Positions 39,607 through 49,505 of a stretch of DNA of 64,000 nt are shown in pieces. How positions within the stretch are numbered: the stretch's first letter is position 1; each line of letters opens with the position of its first letter. The translations under genes were made by a program, and so were the position numbers. The stretch comes from Roseibium sp. Sym1 (GTDB taxonomy: Bacteria > Pseudomonadota > Alphaproteobacteria > Rhizobiales > Stappiaceae): NCBI RefSeq assembly GCF_027359675.1, contig NZ_CP114786.1, positions 1,178,001 to 1,242,000 of the forward strand, in the 5' to 3' direction. The notes beneath the pieces were generated by a model. That model ran no database searches, was not told the origin of the DNA, and saw only the letters and a program-made list of their open reading frames with translations.

Positions 39607-40665
39607 TTAGACGGCATCGTTTTTCACAGCGTGCGCATCCCGGACACTGGCGCGCTCGATCACGTTGCAACCCAGCTCAACCCTGCGGGCGGCACGTTGT
39701 CCCCGCCCCGCCAGGATTCGCTGCTGCAGCAAAGAGAGGGCTTCCGCGGCAAACTGGTCCATCGGGACGGCAACCGTTGTGAGCGGCGGGTCGTGGAATT
39801 CGCCCAGGGCGACCCCATCGAACCCTATGACCGAGATGTCCTCGGGAACCCGATAGCCCGCCGCACGCAGCGCCCGGATCGCGCCGAAGGCAAGGTTGTC
39901 GGCAGCGCAAAAAAGCGCCGTTGCGGTGCCCGGACCATTCTCCTGCGAAAGCCACCTTGCGATCCGCTCCTCGCCGCAGGCGGGTTCAAAGCTGCGCGCG
40001 ACGAGCACGCCGTCCGGCGCCGCCTCGATTCCCGCCTCCTCCAACGCATCAAGAAAACCGTCCTGCCGGCGCCGCATGGTCTTGCGCCCGGCGAAGGTCA
40101 GGTGACGGATGTCGCGGTGGCCGCGCGTGATGAGCCGGCGCGTCGCCTTCTGCGCGGCAAAGCGGTTGCCCGGCGTTACGCTGTCGATGAGCATGTTGGG
40201 GTCTTCGCCATTGATCAGCACCGCGGGCATGCCGCTCGAGGCCACGGCAGAAAGCAGTGCCTCGTCGTCATCGTTGAGCAGCACCAGCCCGTCAACGCCG
40301 GCTTCGCGCGCCGCGGCGACGAGGTCGGACGGACCGACCTTGCTGTGCAGTGCAAAGGGCGTGACGTGGATACCGCGCGCATCGCACTCACGTGAGAGAC
40401 TCGAAAGAATGGTCCAGGAAACCAGGTTGAGATCATTGTGCGGCAACGCATCCTCTGGCGCCGCGAGCATCACCTTGGTAATCGTGGCGATCGCTCCCTT
40501 GGCCTGGCGGCGTGCCAGGTAGCCCAGGGACTTCGCCACCTCAAGCACCCGGTCGCGCACCTCGTCCGAGATCGACGCCGTGCCGTTGAGGACATGGGAT
40601 ACAGTGGACATCGCCACGCCGGCCGCTTCGGCAATTTCCCGGATGCCGACCTTCTTGCCTGTCAT
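39607..40665 (-). CDS. LacI-family transcriptional regulator
   Basis: A 352-residue repressor. The helix-turn-helix is at the N-terminus (VGIREIAEAAGVAMSTVSHVLNG), followed by the hinge region and a periplasmic-binding-like sugar domain with RLITRGHRDIRHLTF and ISVIGFDGVALGEF. It should respond to a sugar or oligosaccharide and control the surrounding operon and the divergent GH28 gene. It directly follows the alpha-mannosidase gene (adjacent stop/start), so it is autoregulated within the operon. Confidence 0.95.
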   Translation of the reverse strand: MTGKKVGIREIAEAAGVAMSTVSHVLNGTASISDEVRDRVLEVAKSLGYLARRQAKGAIATITKVMLAAPEDALPHNDLNLVSWTILSSLSRECDARGIHVTPFALHSKVGPSDLVAAAREAGVDGLVLLNDDDEALLSAVASSGMPAVLINGEDPNMLIDSVTPGNRFAAQKATRRLITRGHRDIRHLTFAGRKTMRRRQDGFLDALEEAGIEAAPDGVLVARSFEPACGEERIARWLSQENGPGTATALFCAADNLAFGAIRALRAAGYRVPEDISVIGFDGVALGEFHDPPLTTVAVPMDQFAAEALSLLQQRILAGRGQRAARRVELGCNVIERASVRDAHAVKNDAV

Positions 40666-43600
40666 CTAGTTTTCTCCTGTGTCCTGTGCCCGGGTCCGCC
40701 GCCGTTCCAGGCGGAGCGTAACGATCTTGAACGGGGCAAATTCAATCTCCGTCTCGTTTTTGCCGTCGAGTGCGATTTCCGCTTGTGGCGTCTCCAGCAG
40801 ATCGGCAAAGGAGACGGACGCGATGCAGGCATCGAAGCGGAGGCGCGCCCGTGTGTGTGCGCCGTGCCGCTCCCAGAGCCGCAGAACGATGGCATCGCCG
40901 TCTTCGGCGGGCTTGATTGCCTCGAGCGCCACCGCATCACCGTCAAGCGAGACGATCCCCTCCAGATCCGCCATCGCTCCTGCACCGCCCCGCAAGAGCC
41001 TCGGCGGGTGATTGAACGCCTCGGCGCGCGCGGGAAGCTCGGCAATGCCATGGTGCAAGGCAATGGCGTAGCGCAGGCGATGCACACCGATATCGGCACC
41101 GTCCCAAGGCCATGTCGGCGCCCGCAGCAGCGTCAGGCGCAAGGTCGCGTCTTCCGCGTCGTAGCCGTATTTGCAGTCGTTGAAGAGCGCCAGGCCGAAA
41201 TCGCCGTCGGTCATCGCGACCCAGCGCAGCATGGGCAGTTCGAATTTCGCCTGGTCCCAGCTCGTGTTGCGGTGGCTGGCGCGGGTCACATGGCCGAACT
41301 GGGTCTCCGCAACGGAGGCATTTGTGCGCAGTGCCAGCGGGAAGGCCGCCTTGACGAGTGTGTGGGGCTCGGCCCAGTCGATATAACAATCGACCTCGAG
41401 TTCCCTCGCCTCGGCGCCGAGCGAAATCACCTGCACGATACGCGAGCGCTCATACGCCCATTCCAGCCGGAGCGCTGCCCGGTAAGGGCCGGTTTCGACG
41501 ACTTCGCAGCGCTGCAGATCGTCGATTTCCCACATCTGGTCCAGATACGTCGGGTCGATGTCCCAGGCATCGAATTGTGCGGGACGGTCGCGAAAGGCCA
41601 CAAGCCGATTGGCCGGTCCAGCCAGGATCTCGCGGCCCGCCCCCTTGTCGCTGAGTGACGTCAGACGGCCGGCGGTGTCGAACTCCGCCCGCAGATGGAC
41701 ATTTTCGAGATGGCCGGTGCCGACCGAAAGCCCACCCGTGCCGGTGGCGGCGGGAGCGGGCGTAAGCGTCACGCGGCGCGCACCCGCAACAGGCACCGGG
41801 GGCAGGGGCGCGATATGGGCGACGGTGCCGTCGGCGCGGTTGATGACTTGCGAGGGCGCCCCGTCCAGTGCGCAGCTCTCCCGGGCATCGAAACTCACCA
41901 GCCCGCCGCGCGGTGCCCCGAGCGCGTTGAGCACGATGTCCCCGCCGAGCTCTGCTGCAAGCCGCGCCTCCAGATCAGAGGCCTGTGCGAAGAATGTCTC
42001 GAAATCCGCGCGGCTGTCTGCATAGACCTCCGCAATCGAGGACCCGGGCAGAATGTCGTGGAACTGGTTCAGGAGAACGATGTCCCAAAGCGCGGCCAGT
42101 TCGGTCCGGGGAGCGTCCACCCCGGCGCGCACCATCGCCAGAACCGCCAGCGCTTCCAGATCGCGCAAGACCGCCTCGGCGCGCCGGTTGTTGCGCTTGA
42201 CCTCGGCAACGGAGGTGAACGTGCCCCGGTGAAATTCCAGGTAAAGCTCGCCGACCCACGCCGGATAGGCGCCCGGATCGGCCTGCATCCGTTCGACCAG
42301 GTCGGTGAAGAACGGCCCCATCGGCCCGTGTTCGACACGCGGACAGCCCGGGATGCCCCTCTCCATCCGGCGAATCTGCTCGAGCATGCCGCGGGTCGGA
42401 CCGCCGCCGCCGTCGCCGTGACCATAGACCAGCCAGAGCCTGTCATGGTCCGCCTTCTGGCTGAAGCGGCGCCAGGCCCCCATGACATGACTGGGCCGCA
42501 GGTCGGGGCAGTAGGTGGTTCCGATCGAGGTGCTTTCGACCGGCTGGGTCGTGAGGAAATAGGTAGGCGCGCGGGTCCCGTCGAGCCCTTCCCACCAAAA
42601 GATCTCGTGGGGCATCCGGTTGGTGTCGTTCCAGCTCATCTTGTGCGTGACGAACACGTCGAGCCCGGCCAGTGCCATGATCTGGGGAAGCGCGGCGGAG
42701 TAGCCGAATGTGTCGGGAAGCCACACGATGCGCGGACGTATGCCGAACGTTTCCTGATGATAGCGGATACCTTTGAGGATATGGCGCACGAGGCTTTCGC
42801 CCCCGGTCATGTTGGCGTCCGGCTCCAGCCACAGGGCCCCTTCTATCTCCACCTGTCCGCCTGCCTGGCGCGCCTTGAGGCGTTGAAAGAGCTCAGGGTA
42901 ATCGCGTGCCAGCGCATCGAGAAGAAAACCCTGATTATACATGAAGATGTAGTCGGGATACTCCTCCATGAGCCCCAGGACCGTGGCGACGGAACGGGCC
43001 ATTTTCTGGCGGGTTTCGCGTACCCGCCACAGCCATGCGACGTCGATATGCGTATGGCCGGTCACCGTGATTGTCGGCACGGCTTCCGTGTCGGCGGTTT
43101 CGTAGATGCTGCGGGCGACCTGGCGCGCGGCCCGAACACTGCCGGCGCGGCGATCCGGATTACCGGGGCGCAGATCGACCACGTTAAGCGCCGCGTAGAC
43201 CGTACCGAGAATCCGATCACGCCGGTGATCCGTTTCAGGCAGGTGCCGGGCGACATCGAGAGGTGTCGCGAGATCGTAAAAAAGCATCTCCATCTCGGCG
43301 TCACGGGTCAGCACGGTGAGCGCGAAACCGATCTGGTGGCGATCCTCGATCGTGCCCGCCTCGATCATGATGTCGAAACGGGCCCCCGTCCGGGCAGCGT
43401 CCGAAAGCCGGACCAACCGGTGATTATAATCGCCGCCCTGCGCGATTTCGCCGTTGATCCGCACGAGGCATTGCGGATCCGAACGGCCCATGACGCGCCC
43501 GAATTGCGCGTCGATGCGGAGCCAGAGATCGGCACCCTCGAGAGCTTCGGGCACCGTGAAACGTCCGGAAAACCAGAAATAGCTTTGCGGGCGGCCCCAG

Positions 43601-43770
43601 ATCGTGGCGGGACCGACGCTGCGCCAGTCGTGGTGAGGACCGTCGAGCATATGGTCCCGGTCTGCGGGTGCGGCCTCGGCCCAACGCAGCGGAACATCAA
43701 GCCCGGTTTCGCACCAGGCTTCGGCCTCGAGCGTCGCCACCAGATGGTCCAGCTGCGCGATTGTTGGCAT
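40666..43770 (-). CDS. GH38-family alpha-mannosidase
   Basis: A 1034-residue enzyme with the GH38 N-terminal catalytic domain (VTGHTHIDVAWLWRVRETR near residue 240; nucleophile Asp in IVWLPDTFGYSAALPQIM), a middle helical domain (LRDLEALAVLAM) and the beta-rich C-terminal domain. It hydrolyses alpha-mannosides using Zn or a related metal; no signal peptide, so it acts on imported oligosaccharides. The start at 43770 has GGGAG eight bases upstream; the frame upstream crosses the operator and is not homologous. First gene of the ten-gene minus operon. Confidence 0.92.
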   Translation of the reverse strand: MPTIAQLDHLVATLEAEAWCETGLDVPLRWAEAAPADRDHMLDGPHHDWRSVGPATIWGRPQSYFWFSGRFTVPEALEGADLWLRIDAQFGRVMGRSDPQCLVRINGEIAQGGDYNHRLVRLSDAARTGARFDIMIEAGTIEDRHQIGFALTVLTRDAEMEMLFYDLATPLDVARHLPETDHRRDRILGTVYAALNVVDLRPGNPDRRAGSVRAARQVARSIYETADTEAVPTITVTGHTHIDVAWLWRVRETRQKMARSVATVLGLMEEYPDYIFMYNQGFLLDALARDYPELFQRLKARQAGGQVEIEGALWLEPDANMTGGESLVRHILKGIRYHQETFGIRPRIVWLPDTFGYSAALPQIMALAGLDVFVTHKMSWNDTNRMPHEIFWWEGLDGTRAPTYFLTTQPVESTSIGTTYCPDLRPSHVMGAWRRFSQKADHDRLWLVYGHGDGGGGPTRGMLEQIRRMERGIPGCPRVEHGPMGPFFTDLVERMQADPGAYPAWVGELYLEFHRGTFTSVAEVKRNNRRAEAVLRDLEALAVLAMVRAGVDAPRTELAALWDIVLLNQFHDILPGSSIAEVYADSRADFETFFAQASDLEARLAAELGGDIVLNALGAPRGGLVSFDARESCALDGAPSQVINRADGTVAHIAPLPPVPVAGARRVTLTPAPAATGTGGLSVGTGHLENVHLRAEFDTAGRLTSLSDKGAGREILAGPANRLVAFRDRPAQFDAWDIDPTYLDQMWEIDDLQRCEVVETGPYRAALRLEWAYERSRIVQVISLGAEARELEVDCYIDWAEPHTLVKAAFPLALRTNASVAETQFGHVTRASHRNTSWDQAKFELPMLRWVAMTDGDFGLALFNDCKYGYDAEDATLRLTLLRAPTWPWDGADIGVHRLRYAIALHHGIAELPARAEAFNHPPRLLRGGAGAMADLEGIVSLDGDAVALEAIKPAEDGDAIVLRLWERHGAHTRARLRFDACIASVSFADLLETPQAEIALDGKNETEIEFAPFKIVTLRLERRRTRAQDTGEN

Positions 43771-43789
43771 GTTTCGTCTCCCTGGTAGG

Positions 43790-43802
43790 TGAAATTTTTT
43801 CA
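43790..43802. promoter_or_regulatory. LacI-type operator between mannosidase and GH28 genes
   Basis: TGAAATTTTTTCA, a near palindrome of the same family as the 14-base operator at 39593-39606 (one base shorter), 20 bases before the mannosidase start and about 135 bases before GH28. It could control both divergent units. Confidence 0.45.
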
Positions 43803-43936
43803 TTAAATTACAGAATTGTCGAGTGGCGATTAATCCAATATTACAAGTCATAACAAGGGAATAATGTTAAATCTGCATCGATTTTCCAAAATTTCCGAAT
43901 GAATTCAGTATGAAAAATATTCCATTGGAGTTTGGA

Positions 43937-45277
43937 ATGAAGACCCAGGAACGGCATCGTATCGATCTGGAGGCGATCGAGGGGGACGGCACGTCGCGGC
44001 TACAAGCGGCGCTCGACCGCGCGCGCACGGGGCCTGTGCATGTATGTCTCGGTGCGGGACGGCATCGGCTCAAGGGGGTGCGGTTGTGGTCCGACACGTT
44101 GCTGGAACTCGGTGCCGGGGCGGTGCTTGCGTTCCAGCCGGATTACGAAGCCTATAGCGGCACCACGGTCAATGTGGAGGCCGAGCAATCGGACCGGGCC
44201 ATGATCGTGGCCTCGGAGGCGGCACGGATCACGATCTGCGGGGAGGGCCGGATCGAGTGCTCGGGCGCAGGGCATTTTTCAACCGGAGAGGACGAACGCA
44301 TGGGCACGCGCATTCCGGCGCAGTTCCGCCCGCGGGTTCTGGTATTCGACAAATGCAACGAGGTCACGCTGCGCGGTATCTCCGTCCATGATTCTCCCAT
44401 GTGGACCTTGCATCTTGTCGATTGCATCGACGTGACCATTTCCGGCGCGCGCGTGGAAAATGACCGGCGGATGCCGAATACCGACGGGCTGGTGCTTGAT
44501 GGCTGCGAGAACGTGACCGTGACGGCCTGTGAGATTCGCACGGCCGATGACGGCATCGTGCTGAAGACTTCGGCGCGTGCGGGCGGCGGTACGACGCGTG
44601 ACTGCCGGAATATCAGGATCAGCGATTGTGTCGTCGAAAGCCGGTCCTGCGCGCTCAAGATAGGTACCGAGAGCCATGCCGATTTCGCCGATATCAGCTT
44701 CGAGGACTGTGTGGTCGAGGCCTCCAACAGGGCGCTCGGCATTTTTTCGCGCGATGGCGGTTCGATCTCCCGGGTCCGGTTCGCGCGCATCCGGCTGGAC
44801 TGTTTTGAAACGCCGGACGGGTTCTGGGGCTCCGGCGAGCCCTTGACGATCACCGCGCTCGACCGTCGTCCCGGGATCCGCCCGGCAGGTGCCGTGAGCG
44901 ACATCGAGGTCCGCGACATCACGGGCCGGGCCCCGGGAGCGATCAATCTCTGGGCCGAACGTGCCGGTCTGGTTTCAGGCGTCACGCTCGACGGCATCGT
45001 ATTGAAACAGAACGCTGGCGAATTCGGTACGGCACTGCAATATGACCTGCGCCCGACACCGGCCGATCTCGACCCCGCGCCGGAAGCGGCAGGGCGGGCC
45101 AATGCCTGGCGGCTCGGCGCCGACGGCAAGGTGATGGGTCTCGTGCCCTACCCCGACGGACTTCCGGGTCTTTTTGCACGCGGCGTTCGGGACCTCAATT
45201 GCGGTTCAGTCCGAATTGACCGGCCGGACCCTTTGCCCGAAGGGTGGGCTCCCGATGTGTCCTGTATGTGCGAATGA
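43937..45277 (+). CDS. GH28-family (polygalacturonase-like) glycoside hydrolase
   Basis: A 446-residue right-handed beta-helix protein with the GH28 motifs MPNTDGLVL and TADDGIVLKT (three catalytic Asp). The usual catalytic-site GHG is replaced (SRSCALKIGTES) and no RIK motif is found, so it is an atypical member, perhaps a rhamnogalacturonan- or other uronan-active exo-enzyme. No signal peptide, so probably cytoplasmic. The start at 43937 has TTGGAG at seven bases; an ATG nine codons upstream lacks a ribosome site. Divergent from the mannosidase operon and probably LacI controlled. Confidence 0.87.
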   Translation: MKTQERHRIDLEAIEGDGTSRLQAALDRARTGPVHVCLGAGRHRLKGVRLWSDTLLELGAGAVLAFQPDYEAYSGTTVNVEAEQSDRAMIVASEAARITICGEGRIECSGAGHFSTGEDERMGTRIPAQFRPRVLVFDKCNEVTLRGISVHDSPMWTLHLVDCIDVTISGARVENDRRMPNTDGLVLDGCENVTVTACEIRTADDGIVLKTSARAGGGTTRDCRNIRISDCVVESRSCALKIGTESHADFADISFEDCVVEASNRALGIFSRDGGSISRVRFARIRLDCFETPDGFWGSGEPLTITALDRRPGIRPAGAVSDIEVRDITGRAPGAINLWAERAGLVSGVTLDGIVLKQNAGEFGTALQYDLRPTPADLDPAPEAAGRANAWRLGADGKVMGLVPYPDGLPGLFARGVRDLNCGSVRIDRPDPLPEGWAPDVSCMCE

Positions 45278-45401
45278 TGCCGGGCACCAGGCCTGAGGCC
45301 GTCCGGTCGTGACTGGCCCAGATGGCCTCGGGTCCTGAATCCGCATGGCGCAAGCCGGCACTCTCCAAACGGGATCTTTTCAGGCGATCCGGTCAAACGG
45401 C

Positions 45402-46685
45402 CTACATCAGGCTCGGCAGCCAGAGGGTGATCTGCGGAAAGGCGATCAGCAGTCCGAGCACCGCCATTTCAACCAGGATGAACGGTATCAGGCCGCGGAA
45501 GATGGTGGCCAGCGGCACCCTCGTCTGCGCGGAGGCCACATAGGCATTGAGGCCGAGGGGCGGCGTCAACAGCCCGATCTCCACCGTCTTGGTGACGATG
45601 ATGCCGAACCACACCGGATCGAAATCCAGCGCCATCGCGGCCGGAAAGGCCAGCGGCATCGCAAGCGAGAGGATCGCGAGCTGATCCATGAACATGCCCA
45701 TGACCAGCAGAACCAGAACCATGATCATGAGAATGGCGTAGCGGGGCAGTTCGGTGGTCGAGACGGCTTCCAGGATCGCCTGCGTGACCCGTGTGAAGGT
45801 CAGGTAATTTGCGAAGATCGCCGAGCAGGCCACGATCGCGACAATCATGACCGTTGCCTTGACCGCCTTGCTCAGGGACCCGCCGAAAGCAGGGATCCGG
45901 AACGTGCCCTGCGCGAGGCAGATGACGACCGATCCCAGAACGCCGAGGGCCGCGGCTTCGGACGGCGAGGCCAGGCCCCAGTAGATCGCGCCGATGACGG
46001 CGGCGATCAGCAGGACCATCGGCACGACGTAAAAGCTGCTGCGCGTTGCCTTGCGCAATTCGAACGGTTCCCCTTCGGGGGCATAGTCCGTGCGATGGGC
46101 GATGACCTTGATGACGGCGGCAAGCCCGAGGGCGGTCAGCAGGCCGGGCACGACCCCGGCAATGAAGAGCTTGCCGATGGAGGTTTCCGTCAAGACGCCA
46201 TAGACCACGAGAACGATGCTCGGGGGCACCACCACGGCCAATGTCCCGCCGACGCTGACGACCGCCGCCGACAGGCGGTCATTGTATTTGTGCCGCCGCA
46301 TCTCGGGAAAGGCGGAGGCCGACATGGCGGCGGTCGAGGCGGTGCTGCTTCCCACAAGGGCCGCCAGGAGCACGGAGGCACCGACCGTGGCCATGGCAAG
46401 ACCACCTTTCAGGTGTCCCACCCAGGCCTGGCACGCGACGATGGCCCTGCGTGTGACATCGCCTGCGGTCAGGATTTCCGCCATCAGGATAAAGAGGGGG
46501 ATCGCCACGAGCACGAAGGACGAGGCCGTGTCGAAGAAGGTGCGCTCGAGAACGGAGAGCGCGGGCTGTGTGCCAAGCTGAACGGCAAGCCCCACGGACC
46601 CGGCGATTCCCATGGCAAAGGCGATGGGCATGCGCAGGATCATCAAGCCGGCTAGAATAACGAGAAGTGCGAAGAAGGAGAGCAT
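45402..46685 (-). CDS. dctM: TRAP transporter large permease, DctM
   Basis: A 427-residue membrane protein with about 12 TM helices. Motifs typical of DctM: MPIAFAMGIAGS, IPLFILMAEILTAG, VGSSTASTAAMSAS, VVPPSIVLVVYG, and LTPPLGLNAYV near the C-terminus. It forms the ion-driven channel with DctQ. Last gene of the minus unit Q-P-M. Confidence 0.95.
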   Translation of the reverse strand: MLSFFALLVILAGLMILRMPIAFAMGIAGSVGLAVQLGTQPALSVLERTFFDTASSFVLVAIPLFILMAEILTAGDVTRRAIVACQAWVGHLKGGLAMATVGASVLLAALVGSSTASTAAMSASAFPEMRRHKYNDRLSAAVVSVGGTLAVVVPPSIVLVVYGVLTETSIGKLFIAGVVPGLLTALGLAAVIKVIAHRTDYAPEGEPFELRKATRSSFYVVPMVLLIAAVIGAIYWGLASPSEAAALGVLGSVVICLAQGTFRIPAFGGSLSKAVKATVMIVAIVACSAIFANYLTFTRVTQAILEAVSTTELPRYAILMIMVLVLLVMGMFMDQLAILSLAMPLAFPAAMALDFDPVWFGIIVTKTVEIGLLTPPLGLNAYVASAQTRVPLATIFRGLIPFILVEMAVLGLLIAFPQITLWLPSLM

Positions 46686-46712
46686 CCGCTGACAGACCTT
46701 GGCGGGAAAAGA

Positions 46713-46733
46713 GGCGGCCGGTCTCCGGCCGCC
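46713..46733 (-). other. Intercistronic hairpin between dctP and dctM
   Basis: A perfect 9-base stem: GGCGGCCGG (46713-46721), loop TCT, CCGGCCGCC (46725-46733). No T-run. It separates the binding-protein gene from the large permease gene. Confidence 0.6.
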
Positions 46734-46759
46734 AGGTGATGTTAGGTAACGCTCTGACG

Positions 46760-47767
46760 TTATTGACCCGTCAGTTTTCCGTATTCTTCCAGCACGGCCT
46801 TCGCCGTGTCACTTCCACCGCCGACACGCTCCAGCCAATCCGCCGAAACCTCTGCCATGGCCGCCTTGAGGCTCGCCAGCTCCTCGTCGGTGAAGTCGTA
46901 GACTTCGATCTCGTTCGCGGTCCATTCCTCGACAAGCTTCTCGATGGAGGCGTCCTGTGCGGCGGCCACGTGAAGCGCGATCTCCTGCCCTGCTTCAAAC
47001 ATGGCCTTCCTGGCACCCTCTGAGAGCGCGTCGAAGCGGGCCTTCTGGATAACCATGACGAAGCTGTAGCCGCCGAAGGACCCGTTCTTGGAAATGTGGC
47101 TGACGATTTCCTGGAGGTTGTAGCCCGGAACCGAAGCCAGCGGAAACAGGACGCCGTCAAGGCGGGTCCGTTCCACCGCCGTATAGACTTCGGGTCCCGG
47201 AATGCTGACCCCCACGGCGCCGAGGCTGCGCGCGGTCATGGCCTGGGTCGAGCCGCTGGTGCGGATGTCGAGTCCGGCCCAGGTGTCCGGCATGCCCAGC
47301 CGGTCATTCGCCAGCACCTGGTAGGGCGGCAGGACAAAACCGAAAATGGGAACAACGCCCGCGTCGATCAACTCGTCCCGAAGGGGACCTTCGGCCAGCA
47401 TTTTCTGGAGGACTTCGGTGCCGTGAACCGCGGACTTGTAGAAACCCGGCAGGGCGACCACCGAATTCAGCGGCAGGACCTCGCTGTGATAGGGCGTGCC
47501 GATCAGGGCCGCATCGAGAATGCCCGCCTTGACCGCATCCAGCTGGGCGGCGGCCTTTGCGGCCTGCGCGGACGGATAATGTTCGAACGTGATTTCGCCG
47601 CCGGTGGCGTCCTCGACGGCCTTCATCCAGCGTGTGGTTCCTTCCACCGACACGATGTGGGTGGTGGACTGGAAGTCACCGAGCCTGAGCGTGTCCGCAT
47701 TTGCCTGGACAGCGCCGAGTGCAAGCAGACCGGCCAGCAGGCCGTATGCCGTTTTTGCAATCTTCAT
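46760..47767 (-). CDS. dctP: TRAP transporter substrate-binding protein, DctP
   Basis: A 335-residue periplasmic protein with a signal peptide (KIAKTAYGLLAGLLALGAV, cleavage after ANA). DctP features: DAVKAGILDAALIG, LANDRLGMPDTWAGLDIRTS (with the carboxylate-binding Arg), and GPEVYTAVERTRLDG. The start is fixed by GGGAGGAA upstream of ATG 47767. The order Q-P-M is unusual; most TRAP operons are P-Q-M. Confidence 0.94.
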   Translation of the reverse strand: MKIAKTAYGLLAGLLALGAVQANADTLRLGDFQSTTHIVSVEGTTRWMKAVEDATGGEITFEHYPSAQAAKAAAQLDAVKAGILDAALIGTPYHSEVLPLNSVVALPGFYKSAVHGTEVLQKMLAEGPLRDELIDAGVVPIFGFVLPPYQVLANDRLGMPDTWAGLDIRTSGSTQAMTARSLGAVGVSIPGPEVYTAVERTRLDGVLFPLASVPGYNLQEIVSHISKNGSFGGYSFVMVIQKARFDALSEGARKAMFEAGQEIALHVAAAQDASIEKLVEEWTANEIEVYDFTDEELASLKAAMAEVSADWLERVGGGSDTAKAVLEEYGKLTGQ

Positions 47768-47793
47768 TTCTATTCCTCCCGTCTGAAAGACTT

Positions 47794-48288
47794 TCAAGCC
47801 GAGGTGTTGAGACCACCTTCTCTGATTGTTTCATAGACAAGCCGCACCATCAGGACGCAGCACCCAAGAGGGACGGTGAGATAGGCCCAGCCAAGCGGCC
47901 AGTCGATCACGCCGAATTCGATTTCCCCCCGGGCAAAGGCCCGGAAGGCAAATTGTCCGGACATCCAGGTGACGACGGCGAAGAATGCCGCGGCCAGCAG
48001 CATTCGGCCGATCCTCACGAACCGCCAGGGAGATCCGGCCCCGCCTTCGGGAACGATGTCGAGGGCGAGGTGGCCACCGTCCCGGAACACCCGGGACAGT
48101 GAAAGGCACGCCAGTGCGGGCATGAGATAGAGCTCGGTCATTTCGAACTGGATCTGGACGGGAATGCCGAAGACCAGACGCGACAGGATGTCGGCATTCA
48201 GCAGGACCGCCACAGTCAGCAGGGCCAGGCATCCCGCGTAGTGCAGGATGTCTTCGACCCGAGCCAGATATCTCCCGAAGTTTTTCAA
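47794..48288 (-). CDS. dctQ: TRAP transporter small permease, DctQ
   Basis: A 164-residue four-helix membrane protein (helices at about 18-36, 52-70, 93-112 and 134-154) with FEMTELYLMPALACLSLS and the HLALDIVP segment after TM2, as in DctQ subunits. First gene of the transporter part of the unit, after the dehydratase gene. Confidence 0.9.
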   Translation of the reverse strand: MKNFGRYLARVEDILHYAGCLALLTVAVLLNADILSRLVFGIPVQIQFEMTELYLMPALACLSLSRVFRDGGHLALDIVPEGGAGSPWRFVRIGRMLLAAAFFAVVTWMSGQFAFRAFARGEIEFGVIDWPLGWAYLTVPLGCCVLMVRLVYETIREGGLNTSA

Positions 48289-48327
48289 GCTCTCCTCCCA
48301 GTCGCCTGAATCACCGCCCGAAACGCG

Positions 48328-49467
48328 TCACCGCGTCGGCAGCTCCACGATTGCCGATCCGATTGCGGATAATTCGTCATCCTGGTTGACGGCACGTTGC
48401 TGAATTTCAACAAGGTGCCGGCCGTCCTCGACAAATTTGCGCAAGACAGTTCCCTTGATCAGGACGATGTCGCCTTCCGGATTGTGCCGGCGGACCTGAC
48501 ATTTGGACTGGCGCAGAAACCCGTCGTCGCCCATCCAGTTGGTGACCTGGTGGGTGAGCCAGGAGCAGCGCTCGGGGCCGTAGTCATAGGCGCCGGGCGC
48601 GCCCACTTCCAGGGCAAAGTCCTCTTCCCAGTGAACCCGCTCCGGGCAATCGGGAATGCCGCGCTTGTTCTCGATGCCAAGGCCGGGATGGTTGACATGC
48701 TGGCGCCAGGCGAGCTTGTTCGCGCGGATGTAGAGACCGCCCCAGCCCTGGGCGTAGGCGATGAACCCGGTCACGGTCATGGGTCCCTTGACCATCGTCG
48801 GCAGGTCTTCCCCTTCCACGACATCTTCCCAGTATCTGGGGACGGCACCCCTGATCTCTTCCTGCTCATAGAACTTGAAGAAGCTCTCGAGCTCGTCCTT
48901 TGTGTAGCCACGCGCTTCGCGGGAGCGGACCTCCGTGTATTTGGTGCCCTTTTCGCGTGCGTGGTCGCGATCGGTGCGGAAGCACCAGCTGTCGGCGCTT
49001 GCCAGCAGTTCGTCAGTGTCGGCGTCGAAGAAATCCACGTGATAGATCTGCTGGACCGCACGACCGGCAAACCGCGTGTCGTGTTCGATCAGGTCTTTCA
49101 GATAGGCCTCGGTGCGGATCGTGGTGTTGCGACTGATCGGCTTGTGCCAGGTCCAGTCCGCGCCGGACCACATGGCATGCACGCCGGACAGACCGCCGAC
49201 ATAGCCCGAAATGATCCGGCTCGTCGCGAACAGGAAGCTCGGCAAGGCGATGACGTCGCCGTATCTGGTGGTCTTGGCGTAGTCCGGGTCACACCACAGC
49301 GGGTTGTCATCGCCGATGCCGTGCGCATAGTGGCGGATGTTGTCCCGGGTCGCCTCGTAACACCATGGCTCGACGGTGTTTTCGATTTTCACGCCGATGC
49401 GGGAACGAAGGTCTTCCAGACCTTCCGGGGTGATTTTCGGGAATCGTGAATGCACGATTTCGTTCAT
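48328..49467 (-). CDS. MaoC-like / FAS1-type double hotdog dehydratase
   Basis: A 379-residue protein with two hotdog domains. The N-terminal FAS1_DH-like domain contains YAHGIGDDNPLWCDPDYA; the hydratase-type His after NPL is Trp here. The C-terminal part contains a second MaoC-type domain (WLTHQVTNWMGDDGFL). It likely hydrates an enoyl-CoA or dehydrates a hydroxyacyl-CoA in the breakdown of the acid imported by the TRAP system. The start has GGAGGA four bases before ATG. Confidence 0.85.
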   Translation of the reverse strand: MNEIVHSRFPKITPEGLEDLRSRIGVKIENTVEPWCYEATRDNIRHYAHGIGDDNPLWCDPDYAKTTRYGDVIALPSFLFATSRIISGYVGGLSGVHAMWSGADWTWHKPISRNTTIRTEAYLKDLIEHDTRFAGRAVQQIYHVDFFDADTDELLASADSWCFRTDRDHAREKGTKYTEVRSREARGYTKDELESFFKFYEQEEIRGAVPRYWEDVVEGEDLPTMVKGPMTVTGFIAYAQGWGGLYIRANKLAWRQHVNHPGLGIENKRGIPDCPERVHWEEDFALEVGAPGAYDYGPERCSWLTHQVTNWMGDDGFLRQSKCQVRRHNPEGDIVLIKGTVLRKFVEDGRHLVEIQQRAVNQDDELSAIGSAIVELPTR

Positions 49468-49505
49468 GGCTTCCTCCATATCAAGTGAACTTTCAGGCAG
49501 CGGTG

